NCBI GenBank assembly: GCA_017695115.1
Contig: JADILV010000062.1
Coordinates: 1-36,924 of the forward strand
Source of the DNA: Candidatus Cryptobacteroides avicola
GTDB taxonomy: Bacteria; Bacteroidota; Bacteroidia; Bacteroidales; UBA932
Reading direction: 5' to 3'
DNA length: 36,924 nt
Part shown: in pieces, positions 24,414 to 33,305 of the stretch
Layout of the letters: each line of letters starts with the position of its first letter
Position numbering within the stretch: position 1 is the stretch's first letter
Translations under genes and position numbers: made by a program
The notes under the pieces: model-generated
Told to the model about the DNA's origin: nothing
The model's input: only the letters and a program-made list of their open reading frames with translations
Database searches by the model: none

Positions 24414-26186
24414 TTATTCTTCCTTTTTTGCCGTCGAAGTGAGGAAAAGTTCGTCCATCTGGATCTGGTCGATATAAGACGGAGAATCAATCATCACGTC
24501 ACGGCCCTGGTTGTTCTTAGGGAACGCGATATAGTCCCTGATGGTCTCCTGACCTCCGAACAGTGCGCACACGCGGTCGAAACCGAACGCAAGACCTCCG
24601 TGAGGCGGAGCTCCGAACTTGAAGGCATTGATTATGAAGCCGAACTTGTACTGTGCATCCTCATCAGAGAAACCGAGGACTTCGAACATCCTCTGCTGCA
24701 CCTTGGAGTCGTGGATCCTGATGGAACCGCCGCCGAGTTCGGTACCGTTAAGGACAAAATCGTATGCATTGGCGCAGACCTTCTCAAGATCCTCTTTTCT
24801 GTCGCTGTAGAACAGGTCGAGATGCTCGGGCTTAGGCGCGGTGAACGGATGGTGCATCGCATAGAAACGCTGAGTCTCGTCGTCCCATTCAAGGAGAGGG
24901 AAATCAATTACCCACAGCGGCGCAAATGTGTGAGGGTCGCGCAGTCCCAGACGGTTTCCCATCTCTATGCGCAGGACTCCCAGCATGGTCTGGGTCTTTC
25001 TCTTCTGACCGCAGAGAACGAGGATAAGATCGCCCTTGCCAGCCTCCATTCTGGCTGCAATGGACTGAAGCTGCTCCTGTGTATAGAATTTGTCGACAGA
25101 CGACTTGATGGAACCGTCTTCGTTTATCTTGATGTAGACCAGACCTTTGGCTCCTACCTGAGGCCTCTTCACCCACTCTGTCAGCTCGTCCAGCTGCTTG
25201 CGGGTATAGCCTGCAAGGCCCGGAACACAGATGGCTCCGACATATTCCACTGAGTCGAATACCGAAAAACCATGTCCCTGGACATCAGAAGTGATCTCAT
25301 GAATCTTCATGCCGAAGCGGATATCAGGCTTGTCCGATCCGTAATTGTCCATGGCATCGAACCAGCTCATGCGAGGAAGCGGATCCGGGATATCCACATT
25401 CAGAACATTCTTGAACATGGTACGCATCATGCCTTCGAACATGTCAATGACATCGTCTCTCTCGACAAAAGACATTTCGCAGTCGATCTGGGTGAATTCC
25501 GGCTGCCGGTCAGCCCTCAGGTCCTCGTCACGGAAACACCTTACTATCTGGAAGTAACGGTCATAGCCTGCCACCATCAGCAGCTGCTTGAATGTCTGGG
25601 GAGACTGCGGAAGTGCATAGAACTGTCCCGGATTCATACGTGAAGGCACCACGAAATCACGTGCCCCTTCCGGAGTGGATTTGATGAGATACGGAGTCTC
25701 GATTTCAAGGAAACCCTTGCTGTCCAGATAATTGCGGACTTCATGCGCAAGTCTGTGTCGGAGTTCGAGAGCCTTTTTCAGAGGATTCCTTCGAAGGTCG
25801 AGATACCTGTATTTGGCCCTGAGTTCCTCTCCGCCGTCGCTGACATCCTCGATGGTAAACGGAGGAGTCTGCGCCTTGTTCAGTATATTGATTGAAGAAA
25901 GTCTGATTTCGATGTCGCCTGTAGGCATCTTCGGGTTCTTGCTCTGACGCTCGATCACCTCCCCTGTAGCCTGGATCACGAATTCACGGCCAAGAGACCC
26001 TGCGGTCTCGATAAGGTCGGCCGGAGCGGATGCATCGACTGCCAGCTGTGTGATCCCGTACCTGTCACGCAGGTCGATGAAAGTCATTCCCCCGAGTTTC
26101 CTTGTTCTCTGTACCCATCCGGCCAGAGTCACTGTCTGTCCGGCATTTGCGATGCGGAGTTCTCCGCAAGTATGAGTCCTGTACAT
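24414..26186 (-). CDS. aspS: Aspartyl-tRNA synthetase
   Basis: Class II synthetase of 590 residues, the bacterial size. The N-terminal OB fold ([20 protein letters not shown]) binds the anticodon. Motif 2 ([23 protein letters not shown]) and motif 3 ([15 protein letters not shown]) form the catalytic core, with the GAD insertion between them (residues about 290-420). Whether it also charges tRNAAsn is undetermined; asnS or gatCAB is not in view. It is the first gene of a long minus-strand run, with a possible -7 box at 26218-26225, and diverges from the GIN lipoprotein gene. Confidence 0.96.
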   Translation of the reverse strand: MYRTHTCGELRIANAGQTVTLAGWVQRTRKLGGMTFIDLRDRYGITQLAVDASAPADLIETAGSLGREFVIQATGEVIERQSKNPKMPTGDIEIRLSSINILNKAQTPPFTIEDVSDGGEELRAKYRYLDLRRNPLKKALELRHRLAHEVRNYLDSKGFLEIETPYLIKSTPEGARDFVVPSRMNPGQFYALPQSPQTFKQLLMVAGYDRYFQIVRCFRDEDLRADRQPEFTQIDCEMSFVERDDVIDMFEGMMRTMFKNVLNVDIPDPLPRMSWFDAMDNYGSDKPDIRFGMKIHEITSDVQGHGFSVFDSVEYVGAICVPGLAGYTRKQLDELTEWVKRPQVGAKGLVYIKINEDGSIKSSVDKFYTQEQLQSIAARMEAGKGDLILVLCGQKRKTQTMLGVLRIEMGNRLGLRDPHTFAPLWVIDFPLLEWDDETQRFYAMHHPFTAPKPEHLDLFYSDRKEDLEKVCANAYDFVLNGTELGGGSIRIHDSKVQQRMFEVLGFSDEDAQYKFGFIINAFKFGAPPHGGLAFGFDRVCALFGGQETIRDYIAFPKNNQGRDVMIDSPSYIDQIQMDELFLTSTAKKEE

Positions 26187-26217
26187 ATGTTGTATTGGTT
26201 TAATTCGTCAAATCCTG

Positions 26218-26225
26218 CAAATTTA
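26218..26225 (-). promoter_or_regulatory. Putative aspS promoter, -7 box
   Basis: Minus-strand TAAATTTG fits TAnnTTTG, giving a leader of about 25 bases. No -33 match was found at the expected spacing. Confidence 0.4.
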
Positions 26226-26279
26226 ATAATTTTCGGAGAAGAATGGTATTTTTATCTGCATTATCAATGAAACGGGTGG

Positions 26280-26307
26280 GATGCAACATTAAAAAAAATA
26301 TTGCATC
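26280..26307. promoter_or_regulatory. Operator-like palindrome upstream of the GIN lipoprotein
   Basis: GATGCAACATT (26280-26290) and AATATTGCATC (26297-26307) are inverted repeats matching at 10 of 11 positions around six A residues. It lies 33 bases before the plus-strand start codon and about 94 bases from aspS. No convincing TAnnTTTG box was found for the plus-strand gene. Confidence 0.5.
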
Positions 26308-26340
26308 TGAATATGCGTATAACCTTCAAACTGATACGAA

Positions 26341-27015
26341 ATGGAATTGTCTTACAGGATCTTGTATGCGGCTGTCATTCTTGCCTCAGCCTCATGTTCC
26401 AGGAATCTGACACCGAGCAGTGAAATCACAGGGCAGGAATTCGACATCAACAGCAACATTACTTCCGTGATAGCCCATGACCAGATGAATGTGGTATTCG
26501 ACAGCCAGTTGCCAAAAGGGAAAATCGTGGTATATGCCAATTCCGACTTGCACAAGTACGTATATTTCCGCAATCACGGAGAGTCGGTTGAGCTCTGGTA
26601 CGATGACGGGAAGAAATCATACGACGGAATGACCGTCGAGGCCCACATCCCGTCAGAACAGTTCTCCGATATAGCCGTATATGACCTGGTCACCATCACA
26701 GGAAAACCCGAAACAAAAGACTTCTCTGTAGATCTGGATGACAGTTCTGAAATGTTCTGTGACAATGTGGATTTCAACATCCTGACAGTAAAACTGGACG
26801 GCCTTGCGGAAATGGTTGTCAGCGGGAGGTGCAATATCCTGGACATCACAAGTTCCGGGATGAGCGAATTCATCTGCCCTGACCTGTACTGCGAACATGT
26901 AAGAGGACATCTTGACGACATGTCCGACGTTACCGTAACTTCGCCCGGAGGCTTCGACGGCATCATAGACGACTCTACATTAATCATCCTCAAACCGGAT
27001 GAGGGAAAAGAATGA
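26341..27015 (+). CDS. GIN-domain (DUF2807) lipoprotein
   Basis: A 224-residue predicted lipoprotein with a short signal and lipobox (ILASASCSRN, Cys near residue 19). The rest is a beta-helix-like repeat pattern typical of the putative autotransporter adhesin head, GIN domain: NITSVIAHDQMNVVFDSQ near the start, VEAHIPSEQFSDIAVYDLVTITG in the middle, and repeated ITSSGMSEF/VRGHLDDMSDV units. Such proteins are abundant in Bacteroidota; function is unknown. Their annotated name implies adhesion, but this has little direct support. It is an isolated plus-strand gene that diverges from aspS and converges with the thioesterase gene, leaving 7 bases between stops. Confidence 0.82.
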   Translation: MELSYRILYAAVILASASCSRNLTPSSEITGQEFDINSNITSVIAHDQMNVVFDSQLPKGKIVVYANSDLHKYVYFRNHGESVELWYDDGKKSYDGMTVEAHIPSEQFSDIAVYDLVTITGKPETKDFSVDLDDSSEMFCDNVDFNILTVKLDGLAEMVVSGRCNILDITSSGMSEFICPDLYCEHVRGHLDDMSDVTVTSPGGFDGIIDDSTLIILKPDEGKE

Positions 27016-27022
27016 CAGGAAG

Positions 27023-27499
27023 CTATTCTTCGGTTTCACAGCCTCTGAAATAAAAATCTTCCGCTGATTTTTCCGCAGAAAAACAGTAATAGGTCATTTC
27101 CGCTTCGGAGCATATCTGGCCATCATACATGATGCGTGCTGAAATAAATGCGAAGTTCCTTTTCATCTCTTTGATACCGGCGCGGATTTCAAGCGTTATA
27201 CCCGCCCCTGTCGGGACCGGCTTCTTGAACTTGATGTCAAGGTTGGTAGTCATTCCGGCGCACTGTAGCTTCCTGGCTATGACCCATGCCGCTATTTCAT
27301 CCATCAATGTAGCCTGGATACCTCCATGAAGAGTATGGAGCCACCCCTGATAATTGTCATCCGAATGCCAGAAGGACACGATTTCATCCCCGTCCTCATA
27401 AAATTCCATTTTAAGCCCCAGAGGATTGGCAGGGGCGCATCCGAAACAGTTGTAGCCGTCCTTTATAAGACCAAGCCACGGATTTATGATTTTCTTCAT
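27023..27499 (-). CDS. PaaI-type hotdog thioesterase
   Basis: 158-residue hotdog-fold protein of the PaaI/YiiD group. Landmarks are NCFGCAPANPLGLKMEF near the N-terminus, the active-site helix region LHTLHGGIQATLMDEIAAW, and TTNLDIKFKKPVPTG. It probably hydrolyses an acyl-CoA, but the substrate is unknown. In-frame ATGs at 27508 and 27499 are both possible. A minus-strand -7-like box at 27527-27534 excludes the upstream TTG at 27529. It is last in the prfA-yhhQ-queC-queF series, 40 bases after queF. Confidence 0.85.
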   Translation of the reverse strand: MKKIINPWLGLIKDGYNCFGCAPANPLGLKMEFYEDGDEIVSFWHSDDNYQGWLHTLHGGIQATLMDEIAAWVIARKLQCAGMTTNLDIKFKKPVPTGAGITLEIRAGIKEMKRNFAFISARIMYDGQICSEAEMTYYCFSAEKSAEDFYFRGCETEE

Positions 27500-27526
27500 G
27501 TTGAACATATTTGAATCTGCCGGAGA

Positions 27527-27534
27527 CAAAAATA
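27527..27534 (-). promoter_or_regulatory. Putative thioesterase promoter, -7 box
   Basis: Minus-strand TATTTTTG fits TAnnTTTG. No -33 match was found. It would allow expression independent of the que genes. Confidence 0.35.
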
Positions 27535-27547
27535 CTGTTTTTCCTGA

Positions 27548-28006
27548 CTATTCGTGCTCTGCCATCCGTTTTTCCGCAAGAGCTTCATATCTGGTACCCG
27601 GACGGCCGTAATTTGCGTACGGATAGATGGAAATGCCCCCACGCGGTGTAAAGAAGCCTGTAACTTCGATGTATTTAGGGTCCATCAGCTTTATGAGGTC
27701 CTTCATGATTTTATTCACGCAGTCCTCATGGAAATCGCCATGGTTCCTGAAACTGAAAAGATAAAGCTTAAGACTCTTGCTCTCCACCATTTTCACGTCA
27801 GGGATATAGCTGATACGTATCTCCGCGAAGTCAGGCTGCCCGGTTATAGGGCAGAGGCTCGTGAACTCGGGACAGTTGAACCTGACCCAATAATCGTTGT
27901 CCTGATGCCGGTTCTCGAATGTCTCGAGAACTTCAGGAGCATAGTCACTCTTGTATTCCGTCTTGCGGCCCAATGATTTGAGGCCTTCATTTTCTCTGTT
28001 TTCCAT
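27548..28006 (-). CDS. queF: NADPH-dependent 7-cyano-7-deazaguanine reductase
   Basis: Reduces preQ0 to preQ1 in queuosine synthesis. At 152 residues it is the short, single-domain type. The nucleophile Cys52 lies in [13 protein letters not shown] with the catalytic aspartate seven residues later, and the QueF motif is [14 protein letters not shown] (about 85-98). The C-terminal region [16 protein letters not shown] is also conserved. It follows queC by 71 bases on the same strand. That gap holds a repeat-like sequence (about 28034-28075) but no convincing preQ1 riboswitch. Confidence 0.95.
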   Translation of the reverse strand: MENRENEGLKSLGRKTEYKSDYAPEVLETFENRHQDNDYWVRFNCPEFTSLCPITGQPDFAEIRISYIPDVKMVESKSLKLYLFSFRNHGDFHEDCVNKIMKDLIKLMDPKYIEVTGFFTPRGGISIYPYANYGRPGTRYEALAEKRMAEHE

Positions 28007-28077
28007 ATGATATGTTGATTTTTATAGATTCATGTCTGCCATTTCATAGAAGGCGAAACCGGGAAATCGGCAGATAA

Positions 28078-28749
28078 TCATTTTTCACTCCGGGATGCCA
28101 GGTATTTTTCCAGGCCGGCTCTGCGGAGCCTGCAGGCAGGGCAATGTCCGCACCCGTCACCGGGAACACCGTTATAGCAGGTAAGAGTCTCGTTCCGGAT
28201 AATGTCCAGCACACCGAGCTCATCGGCGAGTGCCCATGTCTGTGCCTTGTCAATCCACATCAAAGGGGTATGGATTACGAACTGCTCGTCCATAGCAAGG
28301 TTCAGGGTGACGTTCAAGGATTTGATAAAGGCATCGCGGCAGTCTGGATAACCACTGAAATCGGTCTGCGAGACTCCGGTCACTATATGGTTTATCCCAT
28401 GCTCCCGGGCCATGACAGCCGCTATACTCAGGAAAAACAGGTTCCTTCCAGGTACAAAAGTGTTGGGGCACGAGTCTTCCGGCTTCTCCTGGTCCATGGC
28501 CATGGAAGGATCCGTCAGGGAATTCCTGCCGAGCTGTCCGATGAACGACACGTCCATAAGATGGAAGTCCACGCCTGCCTTTTCCGCCAGCTTCCCGGCC
28601 ATTTCCACTTCAAGGCTATGCTTCTGTCCGTAAATGAATGTCAGGGCATGGACCTTACTGAATTTCTTCTTCGCCCAGAACAGGCATGTACTGGAGTCCT
28701 GGCCGCCGCTGAATACGACCAGAGCTTCATCATTGTTCATCTTATTCAT
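28078..28749 (-). CDS. queC: 7-cyano-7-deazaguanine synthase
   Basis: ATP-dependent enzyme that converts 7-carboxy-7-deazaguanine to preQ0. The PP-loop is [12 protein letters not shown] (residues about 11-22). [15 protein letters not shown] and [15 protein letters not shown] are conserved, and the C-terminal zinc site is formed by Cys residues in [18 protein letters not shown]. It is 223 residues, the normal length. Its ATG overlaps the stop of the yhhQ-like gene by one base (TAATG), so the two are translationally coupled. queD, queE and tgt are not in the window. Confidence 0.95.
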   Translation of the reverse strand: MNKMNNDEALVVFSGGQDSSTCLFWAKKKFSKVHALTFIYGQKHSLEVEMAGKLAEKAGVDFHLMDVSFIGQLGRNSLTDPSMAMDQEKPEDSCPNTFVPGRNLFFLSIAAVMAREHGINHIVTGVSQTDFSGYPDCRDAFIKSLNVTLNLAMDEQFVIHTPLMWIDKAQTWALADELGVLDIIRNETLTCYNGVPGDGCGHCPACRLRRAGLEKYLASRSEK

Positions 28750-29468
28750 TACTGTATGTCGGTTATTTTAAATGGGTTGTAAGAGATGCCGGTGTCAAAT
28801 GCATCCGCGCCTTCATATTTTTTGACAGCCTTTACGACGATGTTCGTCACAGGAAGGATAATCACCTCATACGCCGTCTTGAGAAAAATCTGCAACAGCA
28901 TCAGCTTAAGCATCTCGTTCCCCGCCAGCCCCCAGAATGCTATAGGGAAGAAAACCAGGGAATCGACGGTCTCCCCTCCGATGGAAGACACTACTGCCCT
29001 GAGGGAGAACCGCTTGCCGTGCGAGGCGATTTTCATCTTGCTCATGATGTAGGCGTTGACGGTAGACCCTGACAGGAATGCCAGCAAGGACGCCAGTGTA
29101 ACCCTCGGTGCAAGTCCGAAGATATAGTCAAAGTGAGCACCGCCGTCCCAGAAGTCAGCCGCAGGAAGAATCCTTACAATCTGCGCCATGGCCACTACGA
29201 AAAAATTCATTGCAAAGCCTGTCCAGATGACCAGCCTCGCTTTCTTGTATCCCCAGACTTCTACTATGCAGTCATTCAGGATATACGATACCGGAAAAAT
29301 AATCACGCCGCCGGTAAGCGTGAGCATACCGGCCGTGAATATCTTTGTCTCGAAAAGGTTGGATGCTATCAGGCATACATTGAACAGTATGGCCATCAGC
29401 ACGAACGGAACGGACAGCGTGACACGCTGCCGCCGGGCCTGGGGCCCGGGAATGGGATTGTCTTTCAT
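28749..29468 (-). CDS. Queuosine precursor transporter (YhhQ family)
   Basis: Integral membrane protein of 239 residues with about six hydrophobic segments. The vitamin uptake-like (VUT_1/DUF165) pattern is clear: [47 protein letters not shown], and [21 protein letters not shown]. coli YhhQ imports preQ0 and preQ1, and the adjoining queC and queF support the same role. The ATG at 29468 is preferred; a GTG at 29498 would add ten residues. prfA ends 40 bases upstream. Import together with the last de novo steps suggests use of salvaged bases. Confidence 0.92.
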   Translation of the reverse strand: MKDNPIPGPQARRQRVTLSVPFVLMAILFNVCLIASNLFETKIFTAGMLTLTGGVIIFPVSYILNDCIVEVWGYKKARLVIWTGFAMNFFVVAMAQIVRILPAADFWDGGAHFDYIFGLAPRVTLASLLAFLSGSTVNAYIMSKMKIASHGKRFSLRAVVSSIGGETVDSLVFFPIAFWGLAGNEMLKLMLLQIFLKTAYEVIILPVTNIVVKAVKKYEGADAFDTGISYNPFKITDIQ

Positions 29469-29508
29469 TTTCTTGTTTTTAAAGTGGTTAACAAGCACAC
29501 TATATCGG

Positions 29509-30591
29509 TTATTCCGCAGCCTTCAGACGTTCTGCGTTCTCGGCAATCTGAAGCTGGTCAAGAACTTCCTGGATATCACCGTCCATGAAGACAGGAAGGT
29601 TGTACATCGTATAGTTGATACGGTGGTCTGTCACACGGGACTGAGGATAGTTGTAGGTACGGATTTTTGCAGAACGGTCACCTGTAGAGACCATCGTCTT
29701 GCGTTTTGCCGATATCTCGTTCAGATATTTCTCGTACTCCATGTTGTACAGTCTTGTACGGAGCTCGGCAAGCGCCTTGTCAAAGTTCTTCAGCTGTGAT
29801 TTTTCATCCTGGCACTGCACCACGATACCTGAAGGGATGTGGGTAAGGCGGATAGCTGAATATGTCGTGTTCACGGACTGTCCGCCAGGACCGGAAGAAC
29901 AGAATGTATCCTTACGGATATCGTTCATATTCAGCTCGATGTCAAACTCATCAGCTTCCGGAAGCACTGCTACTGATGCTGCTGAGGTATGCACCCTGCC
30001 CTGTGTCTCGGTCTGCGGCACACGCTGCACACGGTGTACGCCCGACTCATATTTGAGGACACCGTAGACCCCGTCCCCTATCACCTTGAAGACTATCTCC
30101 TTGAATCCGCCGGCGGCACCTTCGGATTGGTTGGTGACCTCCATTTTCCAGCCGCGTTTCTCTATATATTTGGAATACATGCGGAAAAGGTCTCCGGCAA
30201 AAATCGCCGCCTCGTCCCCGCCTGTACCTCCACGTATCTCCACAATGGCATTCTTGCTGTCCTGCGGATCGGCCGGGATAAGCAGCAGCTTGATGTTCTG
30301 CTCCATCTCCGGAAGCTTCGGTTCTATCTCAGCCATCTCTTCCTTGGCCATCTCGCGGAGCTCTTCGTCCTTCTCGTTTGCTATGATGTCTTTCGCAGCA
30401 TCATAGTCTTCTATCATTTTCTTATATTCCTGACCCGCCTGGATGATAGGTGCCAGCTCCTTGTACTCCTTGTTGAGCTGCACGTATTTCTTCATGTCGG
30501 AAATCACTTCAGGGTCAGACAACTGTGCCTGAAGCGAATCATACTTGTCCTGCAGTCCCAGGATCTTCTCCAATAATGAATTTTCTGCCAT
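29509..30591 (-). CDS. prfA: Peptide chain release factor 1
   Basis: Class I release factor for UAA and UAG codons, 360 residues. The recognition tripeptide of the PxT form is PQT at 192-194 ([11 protein letters not shown]), and the GGQ motif is at 236-238 ([11 protein letters not shown]). An N-terminal coiled region precedes [19 protein letters not shown]. The usual RF1 partner gene prmC is not adjacent; instead the queuosine transporter gene follows after 40 bases. The 71 bases upstream hold a GC-rich repeat-like string near 30634-30660 and no clear promoter. Confidence 0.96.
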   Translation of the reverse strand: MAENSLLEKILGLQDKYDSLQAQLSDPEVISDMKKYVQLNKEYKELAPIIQAGQEYKKMIEDYDAAKDIIANEKDEELREMAKEEMAEIEPKLPEMEQNIKLLLIPADPQDSKNAIVEIRGGTGGDEAAIFAGDLFRMYSKYIEKRGWKMEVTNQSEGAAGGFKEIVFKVIGDGVYGVLKYESGVHRVQRVPQTETQGRVHTSAASVAVLPEADEFDIELNMNDIRKDTFCSSGPGGQSVNTTYSAIRLTHIPSGIVVQCQDEKSQLKNFDKALAELRTRLYNMEYEKYLNEISAKRKTMVSTGDRSAKIRTYNYPQSRVTDHRINYTMYNLPVFMDGDIQEVLDQLQIAENAERLKAAE

Positions 30592-30662
30592 ATATTCTTT
30601 TTGTCCTTATGCTTTATTATGTCTGATTATATACCCTCCCCGGCCATACCCGGGATCCAATG

Positions 30663-31787
30663 CTACTCTATCGCCTTTATATAGCATCTGCGTCTCATAT
30701 AAAGCTCGCAGTCACCGTATTTGTTCCAGACGAACGATGCGGAATTGGTGTCAATCTGAGGATTTGTGATAGCCCACTTCGCCCCGCATTCGCGGTACTG
30801 GCGGGCCATTATGCTATGGAATACGGATGACACTCCGGTATTCTGCCATTTCGGCGCGGCTCCGTTGATCATCAGGTCAATCGTCTCGACATTCTTGAGG
30901 GCCTTCAGAAAATGTATCCATCCGAATGGGAACATCGATCCTTTTGCTTTCTGGAGAGCCTTCGATATGCTCGGGAAAGAAATGCCGAATGCCGCTATCT
31001 CCTTGTCCTCATCCAGCAGGAAGCAGCACAGACGCTTGTCCAGCAGGCCGATGGTCTGCTCCGCCTCTTCCGCGATTTCCTCATCCGTGAACGGGATGAA
31101 GTTGTAGACCGCTTCCGCAAAACTCTCGTTGTATATCTGGAAAAACTTGCGTACCAGAGCCTTGTCATGCTTCAGAGAATCTATGTCCCCTTCCACGAGT
31201 TTGTACCTCTCCATCAGGCGGTCAGCTATAGCCGTCATTTTGTCAGGGACAGGCTGGTCAGCGCGAAGCTTGTACTGCACCCAGTCGCACTCCTTTTCAA
31301 ATCCGAGAGCTGTCACCAAGTCGTTGTAATAAGGGTAGTTGTACAGGCAGTTGAACGGAGGTATGTTCTCATAGCCCTCCACCAGCATGCCCTGCTTGCC
31401 CAATGTATTGTAATACAGCGGCCCGTGAATCTCGTTCATTCCGTGCTCCTTCGCCCACGCCTCGGCAGTGGATATAAGCAGGCGGGCCACCTCAATGTCA
31501 TTTATGGTATCAAACCATCCGAAACGGGCCCTTTTCTTGCCGTAACGCTCGTTGTACCTCGGATTTATCATGCCGCAGATACGTCCTGCCACCTTGTCTC
31601 CGTCCAGCACCATCCACATCTTGTGCGAACAGTAGCTCAATGTAGAAACACTGGTCAGCGACTTCACCTGATCCGAATGGAGTGCCGGCACATACTGCGG
31701 GCAGTCCTTGTACAATCTGTCAGGAAATCCGATGAATCTCTTGAGGTCTTTTTTCGACTTGACCTCTACGATACGATAGTCAGACAT
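30663..31787 (-). CDS. GNAT-like conserved hypothetical protein
   Basis: 374-residue protein of a family common in Bacteroidota and usually annotated as hypothetical or GNAT acetyltransferase. It begins YRIVEVKSKKDLKRFIGFP, contains GPLYYNTLGKQGMLVEGYE, and ends in a GNAT-like segment (QNTGVSSVFHSIMARQYRECGAKWAITNPQ, about 315-345) that could bind acetyl-CoA. The substrate is unknown. The protein has no signal peptide and is cytoplasmic. Two -7-like boxes upstream suggest its own promoter. prfA lies 71 bases downstream on the same strand. Confidence 0.8.
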   Translation of the reverse strand: MSDYRIVEVKSKKDLKRFIGFPDRLYKDCPQYVPALHSDQVKSLTSVSTLSYCSHKMWMVLDGDKVAGRICGMINPRYNERYGKKRARFGWFDTINDIEVARLLISTAEAWAKEHGMNEIHGPLYYNTLGKQGMLVEGYENIPPFNCLYNYPYYNDLVTALGFEKECDWVQYKLRADQPVPDKMTAIADRLMERYKLVEGDIDSLKHDKALVRKFFQIYNESFAEAVYNFIPFTDEEIAEEAEQTIGLLDKRLCCFLLDEDKEIAAFGISFPSISKALQKAKGSMFPFGWIHFLKALKNVETIDLMINGAAPKWQNTGVSSVFHSIMARQYRECGAKWAITNPQIDTNSASFVWNKYGDCELYMRRRCYIKAIE

Positions 31788-31848
31788 AAATCTCTGTATT
31801 TTAATACAATAAACGTATCCGGCATGGCTTCCGCCAAATTACCGGATG

Positions 31849-31856
31849 CAAAGGTA
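31849..31856 (-). promoter_or_regulatory. Putative promoter of the GNAT-like gene, -7 box 1
   Basis: Minus-strand TACCTTTG fits TAnnTTTG, giving a leader of about 55 bases. That leader can form an ATCCGG/CCGGAT hairpin (31817-31822, 31842-31847). A TTG upstream has spacing 17, shorter than usual. Confidence 0.5.
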
Positions 31857-31922
31857 GTAAAAATTATACAATACAAGTCCTGTTTGCATGCAGATAAGGT
31901 CCTGGCAGGAGGTCGCGATGAG

Positions 31923-31930
31923 CAAAGGTA
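31923..31930 (-). promoter_or_regulatory. Putative promoter of the GNAT-like gene, -7 box 2
   Basis: A second TACCTTTG, 74 bases upstream of the first, in the 189-base gap after the ATPase gene. No -33 match was found. Confidence 0.3.
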
Positions 31931-31976
31931 AATTCGGTCCTTGTGACGAAATTGTTCCGATAATCCGGGGCTCAGG

Positions 31977-33182
31977 TCAATACAGGAATCCGAAAGCCCA
32001 CAGAGGGATTTTTCTGAATATTCCGGCATCGATATCATCCGCCGCCACATACCCGTTTTCCGCATCCTTTATCTGACTGAAATCCTTGTCCCGGCCTCCG
32101 ACCTCAATTATATATTTTCTGTCTATACGAAAATCACCTGTTTTCATTCCCCCGTACTCCACCGTATGCCCGGCAGAGGCAAGCTGGTTACAGAAAAAAG
32201 TCTCCCGCACAGTTCCCTTTTCAGGCATTTCCAGTGAAAGGATATATAGAAGGTTGGTATTATCCAGAAGAATTTTATCCGGTTTCTGTAAATCTCCCGT
32301 AGATGACAGATCCGTAAACAGTCTTCTTATGATCCTGGCCTCTTCCAGACTTTTGAGATATTTCAGTGTTGTCAGACGCTGGATGCCGATATTTCTTGAA
32401 ATTTTTGCTATATCCACTTCAAACGGGACCAACCCGGAAATAATCTGGAGCAGCGCCTTTACTTTTCTGGTATTTCCGGGTTCAATATTTCTTTGAGCCG
32501 TCAATTCCGTGTCAACAGTGTAATTGATAATATTTTCAATGCGGAAATTATATGTAAACCTATCTTCAAAATAGAAAGGGTAGTACCCGGTTCTGAGATA
32601 TTGGCTGAAATGTTCTAACGGATAACACTTCTTTTTTATTTCATTGCAGAAGAAAGATGCATTTTCCAGAAGATTGTCAAGACTTGTAGGAACGAAATCC
32701 AGACCTGTCGTGAAGCACAGGTACTCCCGGAAAGACATTCCAGGCATTTCATACTCCACCATTCTTCTTGACAGATCCGCCTTCCCATTGTTTATTTCCA
32801 GCAATGAACTGCCGCTGACAACAATATGCAGTTCCTTGTGCAGATCATATATTTCTTTCAATTCTTGACTCCATCCATCATATTTGTGAATTTCATCAAT
32901 AAAGATATATCTCCCTCCCAATTTGACAAACCGGTCAACCGTATCAACCAGAGTATGGGTGGAAAAATAGCCTGTATCTGCAGCGCAATATAGCACATGT
33001 CTGTCCCCGGCGGCAAAGTCTTTTTTGATTTTCTGCAGGATTAAAGTGGATTTTCCAACGCCCTTCGGTCCCTTTATGCAAACAAGCCTGCTATTCCAGT
33101 TTATGGTGTACATGAAACTCCGAATGAAATCCATAGGGACAACATTCAGATATTCATCGTGGCGTTCAAAAAGTTTTTCCAT
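31977..33182 (-). CDS. DUF4143-type AAA ATPase
   Basis: 401-residue ATPase of the AAA_14/DUF4143 group. The Walker A motif is GPKGVGKST near residue 38 and the Walker B is YIFIDEIHKY near 93. A sensor-like VVSGSSLLE follows, then a winged-helix region and a C-terminal nuclease-like half (FRIDRKYIIEVGGRDKDFSQI). The family is widespread, highly mobile, and of unknown function. The ATG at 33182 is chosen because a -7-like box sits just above it, at 33199-33206; a frame open to 33260 would run through that box and two palindromes. Its base composition upstream is notably AT-rich. It separates tcdA/mazG from the GNAT gene and may be an insertion. Confidence 0.88.
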   Translation of the reverse strand: MEKLFERHDEYLNVVPMDFIRSFMYTINWNSRLVCIKGPKGVGKSTLILQKIKKDFAAGDRHVLYCAADTGYFSTHTLVDTVDRFVKLGGRYIFIDEIHKYDGWSQELKEIYDLHKELHIVVSGSSLLEINNGKADLSRRMVEYEMPGMSFREYLCFTTGLDFVPTSLDNLLENASFFCNEIKKKCYPLEHFSQYLRTGYYPFYFEDRFTYNFRIENIINYTVDTELTAQRNIEPGNTRKVKALLQIISGLVPFEVDIAKISRNIGIQRLTTLKYLKSLEEARIIRRLFTDLSSTGDLQKPDKILLDNTNLLYILSLEMPEKGTVRETFFCNQLASAGHTVEYGGMKTGDFRIDRKYIIEVGGRDKDFSQIKDAENGYVAADDIDAGIFRKIPLWAFGFLY

Positions 33183-33198
33183 AATCCTGATTTTTTGC

Positions 33199-33206
33199 CA
33201 AAGATA
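33199..33206 (-). promoter_or_regulatory. Putative promoter of the DUF4143 ATPase, -7 box
   Basis: Minus-strand TATCTTTG, leaving a leader of about 10 bases before the ATG at 33182. A palindrome occupies the region just upstream instead of a clear -33 box. Confidence 0.5.
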
Positions 33207-33210
33207 GGCG

Positions 33211-33224
33211 TTTTCTATAGAAAA
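33211..33224. promoter_or_regulatory. 14-base palindrome at the ATPase promoter
   Basis: TTTTCTATAGAAAA is a perfect palindrome lying between the -7 box and the expected -33 position of the ATPase promoter, where a repressor would block transcription. Confidence 0.45.
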
Positions 33225-33227
33225 TAA

Positions 33228-33272
33228 AATATGTATTAAAATGTTTTTTACAGAAAACACTTAATACATATT
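33228..33272. terminator. 12-base AT-rich inverted repeat downstream of tcdA
   Basis: AATATGTATTAA (33228-33239) and TTAATACATATT (33261-33272) are perfect complements 21 bases apart, and a GTTTT/AAAAC pair lies in the loop. It could terminate mazG-tcdA transcripts or bind a regulator of the ATPase gene. Confidence 0.45.
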
Positions 33273-33305
33273 GACTGTCTTTCTGTGACTTTCCCTGAAA
33301 AAGGT

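Noticed and set aside
23865..25253. Long plus-strand open frame (462 codons) opposite lgt and aspS
   Set aside because: It runs antisense to two certain genes and has no family features. Such mirror frames arise from the codon bias of the real strand.
28007..28077. preQ1 riboswitch before queF
   Set aside because: The gap has a CTGCC/GGCAG pair and repeat-like ends but not the conserved small pseudoknot pattern of preQ1 riboswitches.
32899..33182. A defence system built from the DUF4143 ATPase and neighbours
   Set aside because: The neighbours are housekeeping genes (GNAT-like, tcdA, mazG), and no nuclease, methylase or toxin partner is adjacent.
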